Below, piece by piece: positions 24,638 to 33,653 of a stretch of 58,614 bases of DNA. Origin of the DNA: Amycolatopsis anabasis (lineage in GTDB: Bacteria > Actinomycetota > Actinomycetes > Mycobacteriales > Pseudonocardiaceae). Location of the stretch: positions 1 through 58,614 of the forward strand of contig NZ_VTHK01000053.1 in the NCBI RefSeq assembly GCF_009765355.1, written 5' to 3'. Made by a program: the position numbers and the translations under genes. The first letter of the stretch is position 1. Each line of letters opens with the position of its first letter. The notes beneath the pieces are model-generated. The model ran no database searches. It saw nothing but the letters and a program-made list of their open reading frames with translations, and was not told the origin of the DNA.

Positions 24638-25753
24638 TTACCGGGTCCGGTCCTCGTCGTAGTCCATGGCGGCCAGGGTGACGGCGAGGGCGGCGTTGTC
24701 GGTGGCTGCGGCGGGGGTTCGGTGGCTGAGTCCGCACGTTGCGGCGACCGCGTAAGCGGTCCGGTCGAGGGTGGCTTCGACGAGCCGGAGCGCGTGCCGG
24801 GACTGGTCGGGGTGGGCTTCGTCCACCACCCCGGCGATGACGTTGATGTCGCGGCGGAGGTGCCGCAAGGCCGCGTAGAAATGGGGCTCCTGGGAGGGAG
24901 GTGCGTGGCCGTGACTGATCGGAATGTGGACTGGCGGCATCGGGTAGCGCAGTTTCCTCAGCCGCGCGGACAACGCGTTGCACACGAGGACTGGTGCGAC
25001 GAGATCCTGGGGCGTGAACAGCGGTGTGTGCGTTCGGGCCGGGTCGCCGTAGCGCAAATGTACGATCCAGCGCGTGTCCGCGGGCGCTTGGGAGATCATG
25101 CCCGCGAGCTGGTAAGCCAGTCCACGCGCGAGCGTTTCCCAGCGCTGGCGCGGTGCCTTTTCGAGCGTGGTGAGGGTCACCGGGCTCTCCAACTGGAGGA
25201 CGACCTCGTCCCTCCACTGTCGGCTGATCTCGGTGATTTCGGCGCCGATGGCGTCCTGGAGGCGGGGCAGGCGGGGCAAGGCCGTTGCGGGATCGCCGTA
25301 GGTGGCTAACGCGAGATCGAGGGCGTTGGGAATCGAGACTTGCGCCGCGGGCAGGCGGAGGTCGTGAGTGTCGAGTTGGAGGCGTGCGTCCATCAGAGCG
25401 GCGACGTGGCTGGGGCGGCCAAGCGCGAGGTCGCCGGCAGTGAGCTGGTGTCTGGCCGCGATGCGATGGACCGGCAGGTCATGGTAGTCGGTGCTGTCAC
25501 CGCGCTTGGCCAGTTCCCAGGCTGGGGTGGAGGCGAACCCGTTCAGGAAGTCGGTGATCGATCGGGGATCTGGATCGCAGGGCAGGGCGGTGAGGGCTGC
25601 GGGGTAGCTGTGATCGAGGATCCATTGCATGGTGCTGCGGTCGTTGGGGGTGAGCTGGGCGGGCAGGGAGCCGACGAAGTGCACGGCGCGGTGGACGTGG
25701 CGAGGCCGTTCGCGGCGGGACTGCGGGTGCGGTTCGGAATGGTTGACAGGCAA
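24638..25753 (-). CDS. UROD/MetE-like TIM-barrel protein
   Basis: A 371-residue protein with the look of the cobalamin-independent methionine synthase / uroporphyrinogen decarboxylase superfamily: an early VHFVGSLPAQLTP strand (GS-P pattern), VSIPNALDLALATYGDP, a later VVLQLESPVTLTTLEKAP strand and a C-terminal HIPISHGHAPPS. It lacks an obvious HxC zinc site, so it is not a normal MetE; it may transfer a methyl or other one-carbon group. TTG 25753 is proposed as the start because GGGGAGAG lies just upstream; the frame extends further but is low-complexity. It is followed by the cupin gene. Confidence 0.6.
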   Translation of the reverse strand: MPVNHSEPHPQSRRERPRHVHRAVHFVGSLPAQLTPNDRSTMQWILDHSYPAALTALPCDPDPRSITDFLNGFASTPAWELAKRGDSTDYHDLPVHRIAARHQLTAGDLALGRPSHVAALMDARLQLDTHDLRLPAAQVSIPNALDLALATYGDPATALPRLPRLQDAIGAEITEISRQWRDEVVLQLESPVTLTTLEKAPRQRWETLARGLAYQLAGMISQAPADTRWIVHLRYGDPARTHTPLFTPQDLVAPVLVCNALSARLRKLRYPMPPVHIPISHGHAPPSQEPHFYAALRHLRRDINVIAGVVDEAHPDQSRHALRLVEATLDRTAYAVAATCGLSHRTPAAATDNAALAVTLAAMDYDEDRTR

Positions 25754-25832
25754 GAAACTCTCCCCTTGTTCATGGGACGTGTCCGGGTGCGGGGAGGAAC
25801 ACCACGGCCAGGAATGGTGGGTGTGTGACGGG

Positions 25833-26108
25833 TCAGGATGGGGACGTGTGTCTGCGCAGTTGCCGGTGCCTCGTCGAGGCTGCGGGTCCAGGCGTGGACC
25901 TGCTGGCGCAGGTAGAGGGCTGCGGAATCGCATCGTTCTTGCTGCCGAGTTCCAGCGCGGCGAACCTATCCTGGATGTACTGCGATCGGCAGAGGGATCT
26001 TTCCGAGGTGCCCTGTTGCTGTGCGGGGGCCGCGCCGGTCGCCCGCCCGGCGCCCTCGTGCACGAACCGTGCTGTGCTGGCGGTGGTGACCTTGCTGTGT
26101 CGGCTCAC
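25833..26108 (-). CDS. Small Cys-containing peptide, possible precursor
   Basis: A 91-residue frame from GTG 26108 (AAGGAA upstream). Two Cys lie about 30 residues apart (SLCRSQYIQDRF and QPSTCASRS). The N-terminal half is Ser/Thr/Ala-rich, the C-terminal end basic. No signal peptide. It sits directly upstream of the barrel and cupin genes in the same orientation. It could be a ribosomally made precursor peptide for those enzymes, or a chance frame; I cannot decide. Confidence 0.35.
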   Translation of the reverse strand: MSRHSKVTTASTARFVHEGAGRATGAAPAQQQGTSERSLCRSQYIQDRFAALELGSKNDAIPQPSTCASRSTPGPAASTRHRQLRRHTSPS

Positions 26109-26216
26109 CTTCGTATTCCTTTCCTTGCTGGGTAAGGGTGCGGGCGCGTGGCCCGCCCTCGCTTGGTGACGAGGACGGGCCACGGTCTGGAGTGAGGCCA
26201 GTGCCGCCCGGCTCGG

Positions 26217-26942
26217 CTAGCCGGTCACCCGGAGTCGGCCGTCCTTGATGTCCGGTTTGGGTGCGGTCTTGTCGGCGGTGCCGTGGTGATGGTGATCGTG
26301 CGGATGGGTGGGCTTGCGGTGATCATCGGGTTTCGGGGCGGGGGTGCCTGGCTTGCCGGGCTTGCCCGGGGGTTGCGGGCCGGGCGGGTTCCCGGGCGCG
26401 GGTGGGGTTCCCGTGCCGCAGGTGACGGACGCGACGGTGATCGTGACGGTCTTGTTGGGGCCGTCCTTGCCGCCGCCGGCGGCGGTGACCGTGATGATCG
26501 CTCCCACCCCGGACGGGCCGCCGGACTTGCCGGGGCTGACTGTCAGGTTTCCCTTGCTCGTGTTGGGTGCGCTCACGGTGGTGGCCCCCTGGCTGCACTT
26601 GGCCGAGATCGGGCCGACGCTGGTGGCGCCGACCCGCACGCTGGTGACGGTGGCCTCGGCCAGGCCCGCGCCCGCGCGGACGGTGATGCCGGTGGCCACG
26701 ATGGCGCCGCTGGTCGAGGTGACCGAGCCGGACGCGGTCTTGATCGCGCCTTCGCTGCTGACGGCGATGGTGTTGCGGACGCCGTCCCCGCTGATGGAGA
26801 TGCCGTTGGCGGTGTTGTCCGGGCGGGCGGCGTGGGCGGGGGTTCCGGTGAGCGCGCCGGCGAGGAGGGCGCCCGCTCCGACGGCGGCCAGGACGGCGCG
26901 GGTGCGGACGACCGGGGTGACAGGAGTTGTGATGGTGTCCAT
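26217..26942 (-). CDS. Secreted beta-rich protein with Pro- and His-rich tail
   Basis: A 241-residue protein with a signal peptide (TRAVLAAVGAGALLAGALTG, cleavage near AHA-AR). The mature part to about residue 180 consists of Ser/Thr/Val-rich beta strands, like the choice-of-anchor P type proteins of actinomycetes. It is followed by a PPGPQPPGKPGKPG-type linker and a His-rich segment (HPHDHHHH) that could bind metal. Two Cys (AKCSQG, VTCGTG) may form a disulfide. It has no sortase motif. Function unknown; it is the third of the leftward exported proteins. Confidence 0.72.
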   Translation of the reverse strand: MDTITTPVTPVVRTRAVLAAVGAGALLAGALTGTPAHAARPDNTANGISISGDGVRNTIAVSSEGAIKTASGSVTSTSGAIVATGITVRAGAGLAEATVTSVRVGATSVGPISAKCSQGATTVSAPNTSKGNLTVSPGKSGGPSGVGAIITVTAAGGGKDGPNKTVTITVASVTCGTGTPPAPGNPPGPQPPGKPGKPGTPAPKPDDHRKPTHPHDHHHHGTADKTAPKPDIKDGRLRVTG

Positions 26943-26978
26943 GGGCTGGTTTTCCCCTTCTGGATATGGGTTGGGTGC

Positions 26979-27935
26979 TCAGTGGATGAGTACGGGTGTG
27001 CCGATCGGTACGTCGGTGCTGAGGATCTGGAGTGCGTTCGCGGGGATCCGGATGCAGCCGTCGCTGCTGGGGTGTCCGAAGACGTCTGGGGTGGGCCAGC
27101 CGTGGATCCCGGTGGTGCCGGGCCCGCCCCCGTAGGTTTCGTAGGTGGCCGAGTGGGTGCCGAGCGGGAGGATGACCGGGCTGTAGCGCTGGTGACTGTC
27201 GCGAATGGAGGCCAGCAGGAAGGTTCGTCCTTCGGGGGTGGGTGCGGTGGGTTTGCCGATGCCGACGGTCCAGATCCCGACCTGGGTGCCCTCGCGGAAC
27301 AGTTGCAGGCGGAACGCGGCCCGGTCGATGACGATGCGGTACGGCGTGTGGGCGGTTTCCACGGCGAGGTCGTCGGCGATCCAGGCGGTGGCGCCGTTCG
27401 GCCGGGCGGGAAGCATGACTTGGTACCAGCCGGGTTGCTCGGCGATGACGGGTAGCCAGGTGTCCGAGCCGACCTGCTGCACCGGCACCGCGGCGATCGC
27501 GGGCCCGCCCGGCTCGCGATACGCGGGGACCGGAGAGACCGGGTGCACCAGACGCCCGGAGGGAACCTGGTCCCGGCCCTGATCGGTGGGCGCGTCGGGG
27601 ACGGTGGTGAAGGTGCTGGCCTCCGGGAGCTGGGAAAGATCGCCCGGTGGGCGGGGCGCGACGATCGGTGCCTCGACGGTGACCTGGCCGCCGCCGGGGA
27701 CCGGGATGGCTTCGGTGCCCGCGGTTGCCGTGTCTGGTGCGCAGGAGTACGCGAGCGTGGCGAACACGATCGCGGCGGCTACAAGCGCGCCGATGAGCAT
27801 CCACTGGTTGCGGGTCGGGCGGGCCAGGGGCAGCGTCGCCTCCCCGCGCTCGCGGTCACCGAGGTGGGGCCGCGCCGGATGGGGGGCGACCTCGGGGGCG
27901 GGGGTGTGGGCGTCACGCGGTGGGCGTGCGGTCAC
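26979..27935 (-). CDS. L,D-transpeptidase (YkuD domain), membrane-anchored
   Basis: A 318-residue protein: cytoplasmic N-terminus, one transmembrane helix (MLIGALVAAAIVFATLAYSC), a Pro-rich linker, an SH3-like segment and a C-terminal YkuD catalytic domain with HGWPTPDVFG followed by SSDGCIRI, which holds the catalytic His, Ser-x-Gly-Cys and Arg. It would cross-link peptidoglycan (3-3 links) outside the membrane. GTG 27935 was chosen for its AGGAGG ribosome site. It lies between the S53 protease and the secreted beta-rich protein in one leftward run, so a shared envelope role is likely. Confidence 0.9.
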   Translation of the reverse strand: MTARPPRDAHTPAPEVAPHPARPHLGDRERGEATLPLARPTRNQWMLIGALVAAAIVFATLAYSCAPDTATAGTEAIPVPGGGQVTVEAPIVAPRPPGDLSQLPEASTFTTVPDAPTDQGRDQVPSGRLVHPVSPVPAYREPGGPAIAAVPVQQVGSDTWLPVIAEQPGWYQVMLPARPNGATAWIADDLAVETAHTPYRIVIDRAAFRLQLFREGTQVGIWTVGIGKPTAPTPEGRTFLLASIRDSHQRYSPVILPLGTHSATYETYGGGPGTTGIHGWPTPDVFGHPSSDGCIRIPANALQILSTDVPIGTPVLIH

Positions 27936-28030
27936 GGCGGAACCTCCTGTTCTCCGGTCGAAATATCGGGGCTGGGTGGGTGCGAGCCCGCCCCCGAGCG
28001 GGCTCGCACCCTGAACCCCGCCAGGGGTGG

Positions 28031-29971
28031 CTATTTCCCGAGCGCGGTGACGAAACCGGCGCGTGGTGTGCCGATCCCGGTCACCGGGTCCCATCCGGGG
28101 CCGGACTGGAGGTTCTGCGGCCGGGTGTCGAAATCGACGAGATAGCTGCCGGGGGCACCGGGCACGACGGCGCCCGGGAGCGCGTGCATCGCGGGTGTCC
28201 ACACCCCCGCACGCTGGGGGACGACGTCGGTGACTGCGGGAGTGCCGCGCATCCCATACAGCGCGGGGTTGAGGAAGCCGAACCGCTCGACGTGCTGCGC
28301 GTGCTGGGCGTCGGCGACGAGCCCGGCCAGCAGTGGCGAGGCCAGCGAGGTGCCGCCGTAGGAGCCCAGGTAGAACCCGTGCCGTGGGTCGGTGTAGCCG
28401 ACGAGCATGCCGGTGTAGGAGTCCGCCAGGGCACTGACGTCGGGGACCGCGCGCTTGCCGCCCGCGACCTGGTCCGGGACCACGCCCCGCTGATAGTCCG
28501 GCTCGACATACAGGTCGGATCGGCCGCCGCCCGCCCCGCCGGCGAACGGCCCATCCTTGTCCTGCTGGGGCCGCCACTGCCCGTCGACCAGGGTGTTGCC
28601 GGCGTTCTCCCAGCCGGTGAGGACTCGCGGGTTGTTGCCCTGGTCGAGGCCGACGGTCGTGCCGCCCACTGCGGTGACCCACGGGCTGGAGGCCGGGAAC
28701 TGTGGCCCGGGGCGTCCGAGGATCCCGGAGTTGTTTCCCGCGTCGCCCGAGGACACCAACACGGTCTGGCCTTGAATCGCGGCCTGCAACGCCATCGAGT
28801 TGAACTGGTCGAGGGTCGCGGGTGGCACACTGTCTTCCCCGGCGCCGCCCCACGAGTTGGTGATGACGTCGACCGCGTTGGCCTCCACCGCCGCGTTGAA
28901 GGCGGCGTCGAGGCCCTCACCACAGTTCTTCCCCGCGTAGTAGGTGATCTCCGCAGCGGTGGACATAGTGTGTACGGCCTGCACGTCCAGCGTGTGTTCA
29001 CCGCGCCAGGACTCGGGGTCGCAATCCGGGCCCTCGTCGAAACGGTCGGGCAGAACTTCCTTGTACTGCCCGGCATTGAGCTGCGGCACGCCCAACTGCT
29101 GGGCGGCCCGGTTGGTGTCGGACACCACGGTGGGGGAGCGATAAGCCCCGACGATGCCCACGTGCGCCCCGGTGCCGGTATTGGCGCCGGTCAACCCGTA
29201 CATGGCGCGCATCGAGGTCCCGTTGTAGCCGCACAGGGAGTTCGACTGCATTCCCGCGGGGTAGCGCTGGGGCACCTCAGTGTTGTTGGACTGCGCCCAC
29301 CATCGGGCACAGTGCTGCTCCTGCGCGAGCGGACCGGGGCTTGCCGGCGTTGCGGGCGCGATGTGCTGGGGCTTCAGTGTTTTCCCGCTGTCATCGAGCC
29401 CGAGAACCGTGGTGATCGCGCCACGCAGCTCCCGCGGCAGTGAGATCGGCGTATCGGGCGCAAGGAGGGTGCGCACGGCACCACCGATGGTGTGGCGAAA
29501 CAGCGACAGCCCCGTCCCGAACGCTCGCTCAAGGGTGTTGATGTCGGCCTGGGCGTCGAGGAAATGCCGATTCGCACTCATGCCGGTCACCTGCACCCCT
29601 TGACTGGCCAGCCACGACCGGACCTGGTTGACGGTGCCGTCGTCCGCGGCGAAGCGGCCCACGAACTCACCGGGGGACAGGTGCTGGCGATAGCGGGCAT
29701 CACCCGGGGTGGACACCGCCTTCGCCAGCACTTGCGCTCCCGCCGGGTCCCGGAGCGCCAGCGCTACCTGAATATGGCGGACCGTGTGGCCGTCCGCGTC
29801 GCCCACCTTGGCCTGGGGTACCGCCCAGGCCGGCGCGGAACCGGCCACGACGGAGCGGTCACCCGGCGGCGGAGCCGACTCGGGACCCGCGAGCGCCGGC
29901 GCGACAGCGATCCCGGCCAGAGCAGCGCACCCGGACGCGATCGCGATGACGCGTGATGGTCGTAAGACCAT
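28031..29971 (-). CDS. Secreted S53-family (sedolisin/kumamolisin) serine-carboxyl protease
   Basis: A 646-residue preproprotein with a signal peptide (VIAIASGCAALAGIAVAPALA), a pro-domain (about residues 60-200, pro-kumamolisin type) and a catalytic domain. The catalytic residues are visible: Glu325 and Asp329 in GEHTLDVQ, the oxyanion Asp410 in SSGDAGN and the nucleophile Ser542 in GGTSLASPL. A C-terminal calcium site is expected around DVVPQ and GWDPVTGIGTPR. It is an acid-acting secreted protease. ATG 29971 has GGGGG upstream. It is the first gene of the leftward envelope run. Confidence 0.93.
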   Translation of the reverse strand: MVLRPSRVIAIASGCAALAGIAVAPALAGPESAPPPGDRSVVAGSAPAWAVPQAKVGDADGHTVRHIQVALALRDPAGAQVLAKAVSTPGDARYRQHLSPGEFVGRFAADDGTVNQVRSWLASQGVQVTGMSANRHFLDAQADINTLERAFGTGLSLFRHTIGGAVRTLLAPDTPISLPRELRGAITTVLGLDDSGKTLKPQHIAPATPASPGPLAQEQHCARWWAQSNNTEVPQRYPAGMQSNSLCGYNGTSMRAMYGLTGANTGTGAHVGIVGAYRSPTVVSDTNRAAQQLGVPQLNAGQYKEVLPDRFDEGPDCDPESWRGEHTLDVQAVHTMSTAAEITYYAGKNCGEGLDAAFNAAVEANAVDVITNSWGGAGEDSVPPATLDQFNSMALQAAIQGQTVLVSSGDAGNNSGILGRPGPQFPASSPWVTAVGGTTVGLDQGNNPRVLTGWENAGNTLVDGQWRPQQDKDGPFAGGAGGGRSDLYVEPDYQRGVVPDQVAGGKRAVPDVSALADSYTGMLVGYTDPRHGFYLGSYGGTSLASPLLAGLVADAQHAQHVERFGFLNPALYGMRGTPAVTDVVPQRAGVWTPAMHALPGAVVPGAPGSYLVDFDTRPQNLQSGPGWDPVTGIGTPRAGFVTALGK

Positions 29972-30464
29972 GAAAGCCCCCTATTGCTGTAGTTGCTGGA
30001 AATTGCCCGGTCGTGATCCGCAGGCCAGACCGATGCGGCCGCACCCGGCGTGCCACACTCTCGGCGGTGAAAGCAGATTGCCGGCGAGAAGGCCTGTGCG
30101 GGATTCCCGTTCCGGGTCGGCCAGGATGTCGTTATTCCCGGCCATCAGTCCAACGTCGTCGCGCTGAACGAGTCTTACTGTGCAACACGAAAACCCTATT
30201 CGTCAACCATTTCCGGTGTTGTTTTCTAGTGGAAAAAGAAGGCCGTTTTGGGCATGACTTTGTGCCCGGGTCAGTGAGTGAATTCCGGGCTGAAGAATAC
30301 GGCTTACTGAGTTTTTTGGGGTTCCTATCTGGCCGTTGTCGTCACCTGCCGTCGGTCGGAGGGCACACGGGGAAGCAGAGGATGTGGCACCCGTCGTCCA
30401 GGCGTAGCTGCGCGGGTCGACGGTCCGCTCGGGCGGAATTCCTCCTGCCCGGCGGAGGGCGCGG
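29972..30464. other. Intergenic region without a supported gene
   Basis: About 490 bases, AT-richer than its surroundings between 30190 and 30320 (TTGTTTTCTAGTGGAAAAAG). It should contain the promoter of the S53 protease. A GGTTGACG is present near 30196 on the minus strand, but without the ACTCAC box of the element's operator. No convincing reading frame was found. Confidence 0.35.
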
Positions 30465-31355
30465 TCAGCATGCGGCACCGCCGGGTGTCCCGCGGGCTCG
30501 CGGATGGGTTGTGGGACCGAATTCGGGGTCGAAATGGGCGTGGTGCTCGACCGCGCGCACGACCAGCATGAGTGAGTTGGGATCACGCATCAGCCGTTGC
30601 AGCTGGCGAAGCCGGGGCAGGATCGAGGGGCCGATACCTGTTGCCAGGAGCCAGATCTCCTCCGGCAGGTGCGTGCACCATCGGCGATGTGCGTAGAGTT
30701 CGCGGGTCTGTTCGATGAATGCCACCGTCCACGGCCCGGAGAACGCGGGATCGGGCACATCAGGGTCGTCATCGCCATCGCGGCGCCATTGCTGGCCGTA
30801 CTCGAAACCGCCGATCGCGGTGCCGCCCCAGCCCGTGGTGACCGCGCGGCGCGGGTCGGCGGCGAGAAAATCCTGTTCGCTGAAGAAGATGTCCGCCAGG
30901 CCCGGCCGCGCCGTGCCGGTCAGCCAGCCGCGGCGTGCCGCGTTCAGATCGCCGGAGACGACAGGGAGACCCATGATGAAACGGCGCAGTACACGGTTGT
31001 CCAGTCGCGCCCGCTCAAATGCCCGGGCAGCCCGGCGGTGTGCGATGACCGCGGTGCGCAGCGCGGCCCTCTCACGGCGTCGGCGGCGGCCGCGTGCGTC
31101 GAGCACAGCGGTTCGGGCGGCGGCGACGGCTCGCTCGGCGTGCCGGATCTCGATCTCCCGGGCGCACACCCGCACCCGCTGGGCACGTTCCAGTTCCAGC
31201 AGGTCCGCGGCTGGATCCGTGGACAGTCCATCGTGGAACAGGGCGAACAACTGCGTGGCCGTGCGCTGAGGGACGGCGTACGCGCGCACATCGACGCGCA
31301 CATGCAGGCCGTCGACCGCGTGCAACCAGACCAGGACCTGAGATGGTCTTCGCAT
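30465..31355 (-). CDS. Unknown protein with long basic coiled-coil region
   Basis: A 296-residue protein. Residues 1-50 (MRRPSQVLVWLHAVDGLHVR) form a compact start, residues about 55-130 are a strongly charged helix (AERAVAAARTAVLDARGRR and REIEIRHA-like stretches) that probably coils, and the C-terminal half has Trp-rich motifs (TTGWGGTAIGGFEYGQQW, EEIWLLATGIGP). No recognised domain. ATG 31355 has GAGGG upstream. It lies downstream of the leftward promoter of locus 3, so it is probably under the element's regulator together with the protease pair on the other side. Confidence 0.7.
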   Translation of the reverse strand: MRRPSQVLVWLHAVDGLHVRVDVRAYAVPQRTATQLFALFHDGLSTDPAADLLELERAQRVRVCAREIEIRHAERAVAAARTAVLDARGRRRRRERAALRTAVIAHRRAARAFERARLDNRVLRRFIMGLPVVSGDLNAARRGWLTGTARPGLADIFFSEQDFLAADPRRAVTTGWGGTAIGGFEYGQQWRRDGDDDPDVPDPAFSGPWTVAFIEQTRELYAHRRWCTHLPEEIWLLATGIGPSILPRLRQLQRLMRDPNSLMLVVRAVEHHAHFDPEFGPTTHPRARGTPGGAAC

Positions 31356-31473
31356 AGCAAACCCTCGCCGAGATCGTCCCGTCAGCTTGAGCGTGAGCGG
31401 TCGCGCACCAGGGCGGATACTGGTGTGCTCACGTGCGGCGGGTGCAGGAACAGCCCGAAGCCTCCCCGGTATC

Positions 31474-31542
31474 ACTCACGACTGTTGACTCCGCTGGTGA
31501 ACAACCATAGGTGTTACCCCGGTTTTGTCAACCGTCGTGATT
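31474..31542. promoter_or_regulatory. Operator-promoter pair, locus 3 (interleaved divergent promoters)
   Basis: Rightward half-site ACTCACGACTGTTGACT (31474-31490): -35 TTGACT, 17-base spacer, -10 TAGGTG (31508-31513). Leftward half-site AATCACGACGGTTGACA (31542-31526): -35 TTGACA, 16-base spacer, -10 TATGGT (31509-31504). The two -35 boxes are exactly 35 bases apart and the two -10 boxes overlap, so the polymerases would start over each other and diverge. Rightward lies the metalloprotease operon (leader about 480 bases), leftward the coiled-coil protein gene. Confidence 0.75.
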
Positions 31543-31996
31543 ATCGGGGTGTGATGGTGGGTGGCGATCGGGCTGCCGCGTCCGGCGGTCGCGAGACACG
31601 GCAGCGGGTGCTGGGGCACGGGACCCGTTGCGAGCTACCCTCGGTGGCTGGCTTGCTCCCCTGGGGCGGGAAGTTCTACGGAATGTGCGGACGGTCGCGA
31701 AGTTTCGTCCAATCGGGTGCACTCTCCGTAAGTTTTGCGGTGCGCCGCTAGCGCAGAGTGGCTACACTCCGGTATCAAGATCGGAATCGGTTGACGGGAG
31801 CCGTCGCCGATGGCTCGCCTTGTCCTCTCGGGTGCGGCCGGACTGACGACCTGCAGGTCGCGAGTGCCTGCGGGAATGGCACTGCGCGATGCGCGGCCGC
31901 GTCCGTGGGTTCCTGCCTGCGTGCGCCGGTTCAGCCGGTGTATGACCAGTCCCTGGACGTTCGCGCCGCGGCGCGCGCGTGAGAGGGGACGGGGAC
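31543..31996. other. Long leader region before the metalloprotease gene
   Basis: About 450 bases between the locus-3 promoter and the metalloprotease start. I see no supported gene. GC content and codon use are uneven; it may be an untranslated leader or contain a decayed gene. A second promoter closer to the protease gene cannot be excluded. Confidence 0.35.
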
Positions 31997-32482
31997 TTGT
32001 CCGTGCTGTACACACCATCATCGGAGTTCGCCTCACACTGCGACCGGATGATCGATTCATTGCCTTTGCAGTGGCCGTTCGATGTCGATCGGTTCCTGCG
32101 GGAGCTGGGAAGCCAGCGCGGGAAACCGATCGTCGTGCTGCGTGCGACCCTGACTGACCCCATGCCGTGTGGACTGCTGATCCGCACGGACACCGCCGAC
32201 AACATCTTCGTGGTGCGGGGGACGAGCGCCGCCCACGCACGCTGGATCTTCATGCACGAGCTCGGTCACCTGTTGCTGGGGCATGAGCCTTCCTGGACGG
32301 GATTGGAGGCGAAGCCGGTCTTCGACCCGCGGGAGGAAGCCGAGGCCGAGTATTTCGCCGACCGGGTCGCGGCCCGCCTGAGCAGGAATCGCGTCCGCGC
32401 GCTCCGGAAAGGAATCTCCGAAGGCGCCCTGGGGCAGTTGCGTGCCGCGTTCGGCTCCCGCCGCGAGCTGTGCCGTGGCTGA
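31997..32482 (+). CDS. ImmA/IrrE-family metallopeptidase
   Basis: A 161-residue protein (from TTG 31997) with the zinc-protease motif HELGH at residues 87-91 (ARWIFMHELGHLLLGHE), followed by the glutamate-rich helix EEAEAEYFADRVAARL that usually supplies the third ligand. ImmA/IrrE proteins cleave or bind HTH repressors, as ImmA does to ImmR in ICEBs1. An HTH regulator gene lies two genes downstream in opposite orientation. GTG 32003 and GTG 31979 are alternative starts; GGGGACGGGGAC serves as ribosome site for the first two. It overlaps the next gene by 8 bases. Confidence 0.87.
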   Translation: MSVLYTPSSEFASHCDRMIDSLPLQWPFDVDRFLRELGSQRGKPIVVLRATLTDPMPCGLLIRTDTADNIFVVRGTSAAHARWIFMHELGHLLLGHEPSWTGLEAKPVFDPREEAEAEYFADRVAARLSRNRVRALRKGISEGALGQLRAAFGSRRELCRG

Positions 32483-33653
32483 CCCGGCCAGCGTCGTCAT
32501 CTACCTTGCCGCCGCCGTCGCGGTGGCGGAGTCGGTGCGTAAAGCCGTGACCAACCGCGGGCTGCGGGCCGAGCTCGCCCGGTCCTATGTGGCCGCGGGA
32601 CTGGGCGCGTTCGGGCTGGCGCTGGCCGCCGGTGCTCCCGCGACGATGCGTCTCAGCGACGGGCTCTTCGGTGTCCTGAACATCGCGTTCCTGCTGAACG
32701 GCCTGTTGGCGATGCTCGCGATGCTGTGCGTGGCCGGATTCCTGCGGAGCATGTCCGCGGTGAAGCTGCGCCTGCGCGGCGCGGCGGCGGTCCTCGCGGT
32801 CGCCGCCGCCGCGATGGTGACCCTGTACCTCGTCGACGGCACCACGCGCCCGGAGTTCGGCTCCAGTGCCGACCACCACCTGACCTCGCACGCGTACAAC
32901 CTCATCTACCTCACCTACATGACGGTCTGGCTGTATCTGTTCGTTCGCAAGGTGCGGGCGATCGCCCGCCGCGCCGAGCGGGTGATCCGCTGGGGCCTGT
33001 GGATCGCGGTGGCCGGCATGCTCGTCGGCCTGGCGGGGCTGGCATGGAAACTCGTTCTCACCGTGGAAGATCTGATTGCCCCTGATGCGGGGCTGCGCCC
33101 CTCGGCGGTATCGCTCACCCTGGCCGCGATCGGCACGGTGCTGTTCGCCGCAGGCTCAGCCTTCGCTGCTCTGGCGCGCCACTTGCTGGAACGCCGCGAC
33201 CAGATGCTGAGCCGGCGCACCCACCATGCGATCGAATACCTTTGGCACGCCGTGCAACCCGCCCGACCACCGGAACTGCGAGACAGGCACGAGGGCACCC
33301 CGCCGGACCTGGATCATCAGGCCATCCGTATCCGCGACGCTCAGCTGACGTTGCGCCCGTATATCCCCACCGGCATCCGGGAGCTGGCGTTGCAGGACGC
33401 GCGCCTGCGAGGGATGAAGCCCCGCGACAGGGCGATGTTCGTTGAGGCCGTGGAGCTCGGCAGCGCCCTCGACGCGTTCGACGAGGGCTACCGCTACGCA
33501 TCGGGCGACGGTGACGTGGACGCCCGGCCGGACAGCTCGGGCCTGGCGGCGCCGGCTGAGGATGACATCGCCTGGCTGGCCCAGCTCAGCCGCCTGCTGC
33601 AGAAAGACCTCCACGTCGAGCGTCTCCGGCAGTGGGCCCGCGAGCAGCGCTAG
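32475..33653 (+). CDS. MAB_1171c-like membrane protein (DUF6545-type)
   Basis: A 392-residue protein. The first about 235 residues contain about seven hydrophobic segments (from VVIYLAAAVAVAESV to LTLAAIGTVLFAAGSAF); the rest is a cytoplasmic helical domain (TLRPYIPTGIRELALQDARL and LAQLSRLLQKDLHVERLRQW). This matches the proteins annotated as MAB_1171c family putative transporters, commonly found beside ImmA/IrrE proteases and XRE regulators in actinobacteria. GTG 32475 overlaps the protease gene, so the two are translationally coupled. It could be the sensor or transporter that informs the protease. It ends 4 bases inside the convergent regulator. Confidence 0.78.
   Translation: MADPASVVIYLAAAVAVAESVRKAVTNRGLRAELARSYVAAGLGAFGLALAAGAPATMRLSDGLFGVLNIAFLLNGLLAMLAMLCVAGFLRSMSAVKLRLRGAAAVLAVAAAAMVTLYLVDGTTRPEFGSSADHHLTSHAYNLIYLTYMTVWLYLFVRKVRAIARRAERVIRWGLWIAVAGMLVGLAGLAWKLVLTVEDLIAPDAGLRPSAVSLTLAAIGTVLFAAGSAFAALARHLLERRDQMLSRRTHHAIEYLWHAVQPARPPELRDRHEGTPPDLDHQAIRIRDAQLTLRPYIPTGIRELALQDARLRGMKPRDRAMFVEAVELGSALDAFDEGYRYASGDGDVDARPDSSGLAAPAEDDIAWLAQLSRLLQKDLHVERLRQWAREQR

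Noticed and set aside
30190..30215. GGTTGACG near the S53 protease promoter as another operator half-site
   Set aside because: The ACTCAC box is missing and no inverted partner exists.
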